The position numbers were made by a program, and so were the translations under genes. The notes beneath the pieces were generated by a model. It saw nothing but the letters and a program-made list of their open reading frames with translations. It did no database searches and was not told where the DNA came from. Below are positions 1 to 7,441 of a stretch of 22,372 bases of DNA, in pieces. Origin of the DNA: Pseudomonadota bacterium. Lineage in GTDB: Bacteria > Myxococcota > Myxococcia > Myxococcales > Myxococcaceae. Within the stretch, counting starts at the first letter, position 1. Every line of letters starts with the position of its first letter. Where the stretch lies: positions 1 to 22,372 of the forward strand of contig JAFAFL010000147.1 in the NCBI GenBank assembly GCA_023423535.1, read 5' to 3'.

Positions 1-431
1 GCGTAGATCCGGCAGCGATCCAGCAGCCCCTCCTCCTCGCGGAGGATGGCCATCGAGTAGACCTCCTCCCCGGTCGAGCAGCCCGCGGGCCAGATCCGCA
101 CGCAGGGATGGGCACGCAGCAGCGGCACCACCTCCGACCGCAGCGCGCGGAAGAAGGCGGGATCCCGGAACATCGAGGTGACGTGGACCGAGAGGTGGCC
201 GAGGAGCCGCTCGAGCGCGCCCCTGTCGTGGAGCACCAGCGCCTGGAGCTGCGAGACGTTGCGCAGCCCCTCCGCCGTCACGGCGTTGCGAACGCGCCGC
301 AGCAGCGAGCTGCGGGCGTAGTCCCGGAAGTCGATCCCGTGGTGCCTCCACAGGCCGTCGAGGAGGAGACAGACCTCGATCTCCTCGAGGCTCTGCTGCT
401 CCTGCGACGGCTGGGCCACCTGCACGCTCAC
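1..431 (-). CDS. CheR-type protein-glutamate methyltransferase, partial (C-terminal part beyond window)
   Basis: CheR-type enzymes use S-adenosylmethionine to methylate glutamates on chemoreceptors or other signalling proteins in the cytoplasm. The reading frame is open from a GTG at 431 to the window edge and shows 143 codons. Visible are an N-terminal helical CheR domain (about residues 14-80), the family motif TSMFRDPAFF (85-94), and the SAM-binding motif WPAGCSTGEEVYSMA (114-128). The GTG start overlaps the TGA of the upstream giant kinase gene as GTGA, which argues for translational coupling and supports this start; a second GTG lies two codons later. Being in the operon with two hybrid kinases and no receptor, it may act on a soluble signalling protein, such as the poly-HAMP kinase, but that is inference. 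A CheB or further CheR domains could follow outside the window. Confidence 0.9.
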   Translation of the reverse strand, partial: MSVQVAQPSQEQQSLEEIEVCLLLDGLWRHHGIDFRDYARSSLLRRVRNAVTAEGLRNVSQLQALVLHDRGALERLLGHLSVHVTSMFRDPAFFRALRSEVVPLLRAHPCVRIWPAGCSTGEEVYSMAILREEEGLLDRCRIY

Positions 432-3400
432 GCCTCCGCCCGCGATCCGGGGCCGTTCTCGTAGCGCGACCGCTTCTCGCCTGCACCGTAGAGCCAGACG
501 CGGAGCAGGGAGAGGAGCTGGTCGGTGTCGACCGGCTTGGTGATGTAGTCGGAGGCGCCCGCCTCGATGCACTTCTCCCTGTCGCCCTTCATCGCCTTGG
601 CGGTCAGCGCGATGATCGGCAGCGAGGCGAAGTTCTTCTCCTCGCGGATGGCCCGCATCGTCTCGTAGCCGTCCATCTCCGGCATCATCACGTCCATCAG
701 CACCGCGTGCAGGTCCGGCGTGTTGCGGATGAGCTCGATGCCCTTGCGCCCGTTCTCCGCGTAGATGACCTGCAGGTTGTGACGCTCCAGCGCCGAGGTG
801 ATGGCGAAGATGTTCCGCGCGTCGTCATCCACCACCAGCACCTTCTTCCCGGAGAGCACCGGGTCGGCGAGCTGGCCCTGCTTGATCATCTGCCGCTTGT
901 TCTCCGGCAGGTTCGCCTCCACGCGGTGGAGGAAGAGCGCCGTCTCGTCGAGCAGGTGCTCCGGCGACCGCGCGCTCTTCACGATGATCGACTCCGTCAG
1001 CCGCTTGAGCTGCGTCTCCTCCTCCTCCGTCAGCTCCTTGCCCGTGTAGACGATGATCGGGAGGTTCGTGCCGGCCTTCTCCTTGATCTTCTCGATGAGC
1101 TCGAACCCGCTCATGTCCGGCAGGCCCAGGTCGAGCACCACGCAGTCCACGTGCATCTTGTCGAGCGTCTCCAGCGCCTCCTGGCCGCTCGCCACCGCGG
1201 TGCTCTTCACGTCCCCGTTGCCGATCAGCGCCACCACCGCCGAGCGCTGCGCCGGATCGTCCTCGATGATGAGGAGGTTCTTCACCGGCCGCTCGATGTA
1301 GCTCTTCACCTGCGCGAACGCATCCGACAGCTGCTCCTGCGTCAGCGGCTTCTTCAGCGACGCGCGCGCCCCGAGCCTCAGGCCGCGGGCCCGGTCCTCG
1401 TCCGTCCCGGAGATGATGTGCACCGGGATGTGCCTCGTGCGCGGGTCGTGCTTCAACCGGTCGAGCACGCTCCACCCGTCCACCACCGGCAGCCCGATGT
1501 CGAGCGTGATCGCGGACGGCTGGTACTCCCGCGCCATCGCCAGCGCCACGTCACCGCGCAGCGCCACCAGCCCCTTGAAGCCCTTCTCGCGCGCGAGCCC
1601 GAGGAGGATCTTCGCGAAGACGATGTCGTCCTCCACGATGAGCAGCGACTTGTCGCCTTCGACCAGCGCCTCCCGGTCGTCGTCGAGATCGTTGCTCGAC
1701 AAGAGCTGCCGCTCGTCCGCCTGCTGCACCGGCTCCACCGAGCGCACCGCCTCGTAGGTGGCGGTGGCCAGCCGCGAGGACGACGACTGCTGCATCACCG
1801 GCGCCTGCCGCGGCTGCGGCCGGAACCGCTCCGGCAGGTAGAGGGTGAAGGTGCTGCCCTGGCCCACCTCGCTCTGCACCCGGATCTCACCGCCGAGCAG
1901 CTTCGCGATCTCGCGGCTGATGTTCAGCCCGAGCCCGGTGCCGCCGTACTTCCGGCTGGTGGTGCCGTCCGCCTGCTGGAACGCCTCGAAGATGATCCGC
2001 TGCTTGTCGAGCGGGATGCCGATGCCGGTGTCCGTCACGCTGAAGGCGATGACGCCCGACGCCGCGTTGAGCGTTTCGTTCTCCGGGCTCCACCCGCTGG
2101 CCACCTTCTCCAGCCGCAGCGTCACCCCGCCCTGCTCGGTGAACTTGAACGCGTTGGCGAGCAGGTTCTTCAGCACCTGCTGCATCCGGCGCGCGTCCGT
2201 CTTCACGATGTTCGGCGTCCCCGGCACCACCTCGATCTCGAAGGCGAGCTTCCGCGCGTTGGCCACGTGGCGGAAGCTGCGCTCCACGTAGTCCTGCACC
2301 TGGGACAGCCGCAGGTCCTCGATGTCCACGCCCATGTTCCCGGACTCGATCTTCGCCAGGTCGAGGATGTCGTTGATCAGCGTCAGCAGGTCGCTTCCCG
2401 CCGCGTGGATCGTCTGCGCGAACTCCACCTGCTTCTCCTGCAGGTTCCCCTCGGTGTTCTCCGCCAGCAGCTTGGAGAGGATGAGCAGCGAGTTCAGCGG
2501 CGTGCGCAGCTCGTGCGACATGTTCGCGAGGAACTCGCTCTTGTACTTCGACGTCAGCGCGAGCTGCTCCGCCTTGTCCTCCAGCGCCTGCTTCGCCTGC
2601 TCGATCTCGGCGTTCTTCCGCTCGACCTCCATGTTCTGGACCTGCAGCAACCGCGAGCGCTCCTCGAGCTCCTCGTTCGTCTGCTGCAGCTCCTCCTGCT
2701 GGTTCTTCAGCCGCTCCTCGGACGCCTGAAGCGAACGGGCCTGCTGCTCGAGCCGCTTGTTCGTCTCGGTCAGCTCACCCTGCTGCGACCGCAGCTCCTC
2801 CGCGAGCGACTGCGACTGCGCGAGCAGCTGCTCGGTGCGCATGGACGCGGCGATCGTGTTGAGCACGATGCCGATGCTCTCGGTCAGCTGATCCATGAAC
2901 GCGAGGCTGATGTCGCTGAACCGGTAGAACGACGCCAGCTCGATCACCGCCTTCACCTCGCCCTCGAACAGCACCGGGACGACCACGATGTTCAGCGGCT
3001 TCGACTCGCCCAGCCCGGTCACGATCCGGATGTGATCGTCCGGCACGTCCGCGAGGAGGATGCGCTCCTTCTCCAGCACGCACTGGCCGATGAGGCCCTC
3101 CCCCGGCCGGAACTGGTTCGACAGGCTCTTGCGCTCCTTGAACGCGTACGACGAGAGCAGCTTCAGCTGCTGCCCGGACGCCTCGGTGTTCTCGAGCAGG
3201 TAGAAGACGCCCTGCTGCGCGTTCACCAGCGGCGCGAGCTCCTTGAGGATGAGCTTCGCCACCGCCTCCAGATCGCGCTGGCCCTGCAGCATCCGGGTGA
3301 ACTTGGCGAGGTTCGTCTTCAGCCAGTCCTGCTCGGTGTTCTTCTGCGTGGTCTCACGCAGGTTGCTGATCATCTGGTTGATGTTGTTCTTCAGCGCCTC

Positions 3401-6400
3401 GAGCTCGCCCTGCGCATCCACCCGGATGGACCGGGTGAGGTCGCCCTTCGTCACCGCGGTGGCGACCTCGGCGATCGCGCGCACCTGGGTGGAGAGGTTC
3501 GCCGCCAGCTGGTTCACGTTGTCGGTCAGGTCCCTCCAGGTCCCCGCCGCGCCTGGCACCTTCGCCTGACCACCCAGCTTGCCCTCGACACCCACCTCGC
3601 GGGCCACCGTGGTCACCTGGTCGGCGAACGTGGCCAGGGTGTCGATCATCGCGTTGATGGTGTCCGCCAGTGAGGCGATCTCGCCCTTCGCCTGCAGCGA
3701 CAGCTTCCGCTTGAGGTCACCCGCCGCGACCGCCGTGACCACCGTGGCGATCCCCCGCACCTGCGCGGTGAGGTTCGACGCCATGCTGTTCACGTTCTTC
3801 GTCAGGTCCTCCCAGATGCCGGCGACGCCCTTCACGTCGGCCTGACCTCCGAGCTTCCCTTCCGTGCCCACCTCGCGCGCGACGCGGGTCACCTCCGAAG
3901 CGAACGACGACAGCTGGTCCACCATCGTGTTGATGGTGTTCTTCAGCTCGAGGATCTCGCCCTTCGCGTCCGCGGTGATCTTCTTCGACAGGTCACCGGT
4001 GGCGACCGCCTTGGTGACGTCCGCGATGTTCCGCACCTGGCCGGTGAGGTTGGACGCCATGCTGTTCACGTTGTCGGTGAGGTCCTTCCACGTGCCGGCG
4101 ACGCCCTTCACCTGCGCCTGACCGCCGAGCTTGCCCTCCGTGCCCACCTCGCGCGCGACGCGGGTCACCTCGGAGGCAAAGCTCGAGAGCTGGTCCACCA
4201 TCGTGTTGATGGTGTTCTTCAGCTCGGCGATCTCGCCCTGCACGTTCACCGTGATCTTCCGCGACAGATCGCCATTGGCGACCGCGGTCGTCACGTCCGC
4301 GATGTTGCGCACCTGCGACGTCAGGTTCGACGCCATCAGGTTCACGTTCTTCGTCAGGTCCTCCCACACGCCGGCGACGCCCTTCACCTGCGCCTGACCG
4401 CCGAGCTTGCCCTCCGTGCCGACCTCGCGCGCGACGCGGGTCACCTCGGAAGCGAACGAGGAGAGCTGGTCCACCATCGTGTTGATGGTGTTCTTCAGCT
4501 CCGCGATCTCGCCCTTCACATCGACGGTGATCTTCTTCGACAGATCGCCGGTCGCGACCGCGGTGGTCACCTCGGCGATGTTGCGCACCTGAGACGTCAG
4601 GTTGCTCGCCATCAGGTTCACGTTGTCGGTGAGGTCCTTCCAGATGCCGGCGACGTCCTTCACCTGCGCCTGGCCACCGAGCTTGCCCTCGGTGCCGACC
4701 TCGCGCGCGACGCGGGTCACCTCACCGGAGAAGGTGTTCAGGTTGTCCACCATCTTGTTGATGGTGTTCTTCAGCTCCGCGATCTCGCCGCGGACATCCA
4801 CCGCGATCTTCTGCGACAGGTCACCGTTCGCGACCGCCGTAGCAACCTTGGCAATGTCGCGCACCTGCGCGGTCAGGCCGGACGCCATGCTGTTCACGCT
4901 GTCGGTCAGGTCCTTCCAGGTACCGGCAACGCCGCGCACCTCCGCCTGGCCTCCCAGCTTGCCCTCGGTGCCCACCTCGCGAGCGACGCGGGTCACTTCC
5001 GACGCGAACGACGACAGCTGATCCACCATCACGTTGATGGTGTTCTTCAGCTCCGCGATCTCGCCGCGCACATCGACGGTGATCTTCTTCGACAGGTCAC
5101 CCTTCGCGACCGCCGTGGTCACCTCCGCGATGTTGCGCACCTGCGAGGTGAGGTTCTGCGCCATCGAGTTCACGTTGTCGGTGAGGTCCTTCCACGTACC
5201 GGCAACGCCCTCGACCTCCGCCTGACCGCCCAGCCGTCCCTCGGTACCGACCTCGCGCGCCACGCGGGTCACTTCAGAAGCGAACGACCGGAGCTGATCG
5301 ACCATCGTGTTGATGGTGTTCTTCAGCTCGAGGATCTCGCCCTTCGCATCGGCAGTGATCTTCTTCGACAGGTCGCCCTTCGCGACCGCGGTGGTGACCT
5401 CGGCGATGTTCCGGACCTGACCCGTCAGGTTCGACGCCATCGAGTTCACGTTGTCGGTCAGGTCCTTCCACGTACCGGCGACGCCCTTCACATCCGCCTG
5501 ACCGCCGAGCTTGCCCTCCGTGCCCACCTCGCGCGCGACGCGGGTCACCTCACTCGCAAACGAGGAGAGCTGATCGACCATCGTGTTGATGGTGTCCTTC
5601 AGCTCGAGGATCTCGCCCTGCACGTTCACGGTGATCTTCTTCGAGAGATCTCCGTTGGCGACCGCCTTGGTCACGTCCGCGATGTTGCGGACCTGCCCGG
5701 TGAGGTTCGACGCCATGAGGTTCACGTTGTCGGTGAGGTCCTTCCACGTACCGGCAACGCCCTTCACGCGGGCCTGGCCACCAAGCTTGCCCTCGGTGCC
5801 GACCTCGCGAGCGACGCGGGTCACCTCACTCGCAAACGAGGAGAGCTGATCCACCATCGTGTTGATGGTGTTCTTCAGCTCGAGGATCTCCCCGCGCACA
5901 TCCACCGTGATCTTCCGCGACAGATCACCCATCGCGACCGCGGTGGTCACATCCGCGATGTTGCGCACCTGCGACGTCAGGTTCGACGCCATGAGGTTCA
6001 CGTTGTCGGTGAGGTCCTTCCACGTCCCGGCGACGCCCTTCACCTCCGCCTGGCCACCGAGCTTGCCCTCGGTGCCGACCTCGCGCGCGACGCGGGTCAC
6101 CTCGGATGCGAACGACGAGAGCTGGTCCACCATCGTGTTGATGGTGTTCTTCAGCTCGAGGATCTCGCCCTTCACATCGACCGTGATCTTCTTCCGCAGA
6201 TCGCCATTGGCCACCGCGGTGGTCACCTCGGCGATGTTGCGCACCTGCGACGTCAGGTTCGACGCCATGGAGTTCACGTTGTCGGTGAGGTCCTTCCAGG
6301 TGCCGCTGACGCCCTTCACCACCGCCTGACCGCCGAGCTTGCCCTCCGTGCCCACCTCGCGCGCGACGCGGGTCACCTCGGAGGCGAAGCTCGAAAGCTG

Positions 6401-7396
6401 ATCCACCATCACGTTGATGGTGTTCTTCAGCTCGAGGATCTCGCCCTTCACATCGACGGTGATCTTCTTCGACAGGTCACCGTTCGCGACCGCCGTGGTC
6501 ACCGCGGCGATGTTGCGCACCTGCGACGTCAGGTTCGACGCCATGGAGTTCACGTTGTCCGTGAGGTCCTTCCAGGTGCCGCCCACGCCCTTCACCACCG
6601 CCTGGCCGCCGAGCTTCCCTTCCGTGCCCACCTCGCGCGCGACGCGGGTCACTTCGGAGGCGAACGACGAGAGCTGATCGACCATCGTGTTGATGGTGTT
6701 CTTCAGCTCGAGGATCTCGCCGCGCACATCGACGGTGATCTTCTTCGACAGGTCGCCGCGGGCCACCGCCTTCGTCACCTCGGCGATGTTGCGCACCTGG
6801 CCCGTCAGGTTCGACGCCATGAGGTTCACGTTGTCCGTGAGGTCCTTCCAGGTGCCGGAGACGCCCTTCACCGTCGCCTGACCGCCGAGCTTTCCTTCGG
6901 TACCGACCTCGCGGGCGACGCGCGTCACCTCCGCGGCGAAGGACCCGAGCTGGTCCACCATGGTGTTGACCACCTTGGCGGTGCGGAGGAACTCGCCCTT
7001 CAGCGGGCGCCCGTCGATCTCCGTGCCCATCGACTGCGAGAGGTCACCCTTCGCCACCGCGCCGATGACGCGGGCCACCTCGGCGGTGGGCGCGACCAGA
7101 TCGCTGATCAGCCCGTTGACCGACTCCACCGCGCTCGCCCAGCCGCCGCTCGCGTTGGCCAGCGCGGCGCGCTGCGTGATGCGGCCCTCCTTGCCGACCA
7201 CCGTGTTGATCCGCGCCAGCTCGCTCGCGAGCTGCTCGTTCATGTCGATGATCTCGTTCAGCGCGTCGTGGATCTTCCCCGCGATGCCCGTGGCGTCGGC
7301 CGGCAGGCGCACGGTGAAATTGCCCTTCTTCACCGCGATCAGCGTCTTGAGCAACGCGGCGGTGTCGAGGCGGACCTCGTTGGATGCAGCGGCCAT
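428..7396 (-). CDS. Giant soluble poly-HAMP hybrid histidine kinase (29 HAMP-like modules, GAF, HisKA, HATPase_c, three REC)
   Basis: This 2,322-residue cytoplasmic sensor kinase should autophosphorylate on His and pass phosphate to receiver domains. Residues about 12-1348 are 29 alternating HAMP-like modules: 15 with a GDL motif and 14 with an EGKLGGQ-type motif; the first pair is divergent. A GAF domain (about 1365-1515), a Gln/Glu-rich coiled coil (about 1517-1618) and HisKA with SHELRTPLN (His1628) follow. HATPase_c has an N box near 1749, DTGIGI near 1790 and GGTGLGL near 1819. Three receivers have phosphoacceptors Asp1966, Asp2089 and Asp2235. No membrane segment is visible, so input must be cytoplasmic. 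The module sequence (EVGTEGKLGGQ...GTWKDLT..VN.MA.NLT.QVR) resembles the HAMP repeats of fungal group III kinases (Nik1/Os-1). I chose ATG 7396 because a GGAG lies 9 nt upstream; a TTG at 7420 and an ATG at 7405 are in frame. It is co-oriented with a second hybrid kinase 45 bp upstream. Confidence 0.94.
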   Translation of the reverse strand: MAAASNEVRLDTAALLKTLIAVKKGNFTVRLPADATGIAGKIHDALNEIIDMNEQLASELARINTVVGKEGRITQRAALANASGGWASAVESVNGLISDLVAPTAEVARVIGAVAKGDLSQSMGTEIDGRPLKGEFLRTAKVVNTMVDQLGSFAAEVTRVAREVGTEGKLGGQATVKGVSGTWKDLTDNVNLMASNLTGQVRNIAEVTKAVARGDLSKKITVDVRGEILELKNTINTMVDQLSSFASEVTRVAREVGTEGKLGGQAVVKGVGGTWKDLTDNVNSMASNLTSQVRNIAAVTTAVANGDLSKKITVDVKGEILELKNTINVMVDQLSSFASEVTRVAREVGTEGKLGGQAVVKGVSGTWKDLTDNVNSMASNLTSQVRNIAEVTTAVANGDLRKKITVDVKGEILELKNTINTMVDQLSSFASEVTRVAREVGTEGKLGGQAEVKGVAGTWKDLTDNVNLMASNLTSQVRNIADVTTAVAMGDLSRKITVDVRGEILELKNTINTMVDQLSSFASEVTRVAREVGTEGKLGGQARVKGVAGTWKDLTDNVNLMASNLTGQVRNIADVTKAVANGDLSKKITVNVQGEILELKDTINTMVDQLSSFASEVTRVAREVGTEGKLGGQADVKGVAGTWKDLTDNVNSMASNLTGQVRNIAEVTTAVAKGDLSKKITADAKGEILELKNTINTMVDQLRSFASEVTRVAREVGTEGRLGGQAEVEGVAGTWKDLTDNVNSMAQNLTSQVRNIAEVTTAVAKGDLSKKITVDVRGEIAELKNTINVMVDQLSSFASEVTRVAREVGTEGKLGGQAEVRGVAGTWKDLTDSVNSMASGLTAQVRDIAKVATAVANGDLSQKIAVDVRGEIAELKNTINKMVDNLNTFSGEVTRVAREVGTEGKLGGQAQVKDVAGIWKDLTDNVNLMASNLTSQVRNIAEVTTAVATGDLSKKITVDVKGEIAELKNTINTMVDQLSSFASEVTRVAREVGTEGKLGGQAQVKGVAGVWEDLTKNVNLMASNLTSQVRNIADVTTAVANGDLSRKITVNVQGEIAELKNTINTMVDQLSSFASEVTRVAREVGTEGKLGGQAQVKGVAGTWKDLTDNVNSMASNLTGQVRNIADVTKAVATGDLSKKITADAKGEILELKNTINTMVDQLSSFASEVTRVAREVGTEGKLGGQADVKGVAGIWEDLTKNVNSMASNLTAQVRGIATVVTAVAAGDLKRKLSLQAKGEIASLADTINAMIDTLATFADQVTTVAREVGVEGKLGGQAKVPGAAGTWRDLTDNVNQLAANLSTQVRAIAEVATAVTKGDLTRSIRVDAQGELEALKNNINQMISNLRETTQKNTEQDWLKTNLAKFTRMLQGQRDLEAVAKLILKELAPLVNAQQGVFYLLENTEASGQQLKLLSSYAFKERKSLSNQFRPGEGLIGQCVLEKERILLADVPDDHIRIVTGLGESKPLNIVVVPVLFEGEVKAVIELASFYRFSDISLAFMDQLTESIGIVLNTIAASMRTEQLLAQSQSLAEELRSQQGELTETNKRLEQQARSLQASEERLKNQQEELQQTNEELEERSRLLQVQNMEVERKNAEIEQAKQALEDKAEQLALTSKYKSEFLANMSHELRTPLNSLLILSKLLAENTEGNLQEKQVEFAQTIHAAGSDLLTLINDILDLAKIESGNMGVDIEDLRLSQVQDYVERSFRHVANARKLAFEIEVVPGTPNIVKTDARRMQQVLKNLLANAFKFTEQGGVTLRLEKVASGWSPENETLNAASGVIAFSVTDTGIGIPLDKQRIIFEAFQQADGTTSRKYGGTGLGLNISREIAKLLGGEIRVQSEVGQGSTFTLYLPERFRPQPRQAPVMQQSSSSRLATATYEAVRSVEPVQQADERQLLSSNDLDDDREALVEGDKSLLIVEDDIVFAKILLGLAREKGFKGLVALRGDVALAMAREYQPSAITLDIGLPVVDGWSVLDRLKHDPRTRHIPVHIISGTDEDRARGLRLGARASLKKPLTQEQLSDAFAQVKSYIERPVKNLLIIEDDPAQRSAVVALIGNGDVKSTAVASGQEALETLDKMHVDCVVLDLGLPDMSGFELIEKIKEKAGTNLPIIVYTGKELTEEEETQLKRLTESIIVKSARSPEHLLDETALFLHRVEANLPENKRQMIKQGQLADPVLSGKKVLVVDDDARNIFAITSALERHNLQVIYAENGRKGIELIRNTPDLHAVLMDVMMPEMDGYETMRAIREEKNFASLPIIALTAKAMKGDREKCIEAGASDYITKPVDTDQLLSLLRVWLYGAGEKRSRYENGPGSRAEA
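3375..6990 (-). repeat. Tandem 276-bp repeat coding the HAMP array
   Basis: The landmark read on the plus strand as roughly gtgttgatggtgttcttcag recurs at 3375, 3651, 3927, 4203, 4479, 4755, 5031, 5307, 5583, 5859, 6135, 6411, 6687 and 6963. Every step is exactly 276 bp, or 92 codons, which is two HAMP modules. The units from about 3870 to 6960 are the most alike; the outer ones (3375-3870 and above 6960) diverge more. One step further toward the N-terminus the register slips by 15 bp, because the second GDL module carries five extra codons. Each unit encodes one GDL-type and one EGKLGGQ-type module. Confidence 0.93.
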
Positions 7397-7405
7397 GCGT
7401 TTCAT

Positions 7406-7409
7406 CTCC
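7406..7409 (-). promoter_or_regulatory. Shine-Dalgarno GGAG that decides the poly-HAMP kinase start
   Basis: Read on the minus strand, GGAG ends 9 nt before the ATG at 7396. It directly abuts the in-frame ATG at 7405 and lies inside the extension that would start at TTG 7420. The spacing therefore favours 7396. Confidence 0.5.
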
Positions 7410-7441
7410 AGTTTCTTCAAAGCGAAAACGAGTTCGGAGGA

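Noticed and set aside
707..3673. Open frame of 988 codons on the plus strand opposite the kinase
   Set aside because: It is a shadow of the poly-HAMP kinase gene: Leu/Arg/His-rich with no recognisable domain.
3375..6990. Regular repeats as a CRISPR or satellite array
   Set aside because: The period is 276 bp with no unique spacers, and every unit is in frame and encodes HAMP modules.
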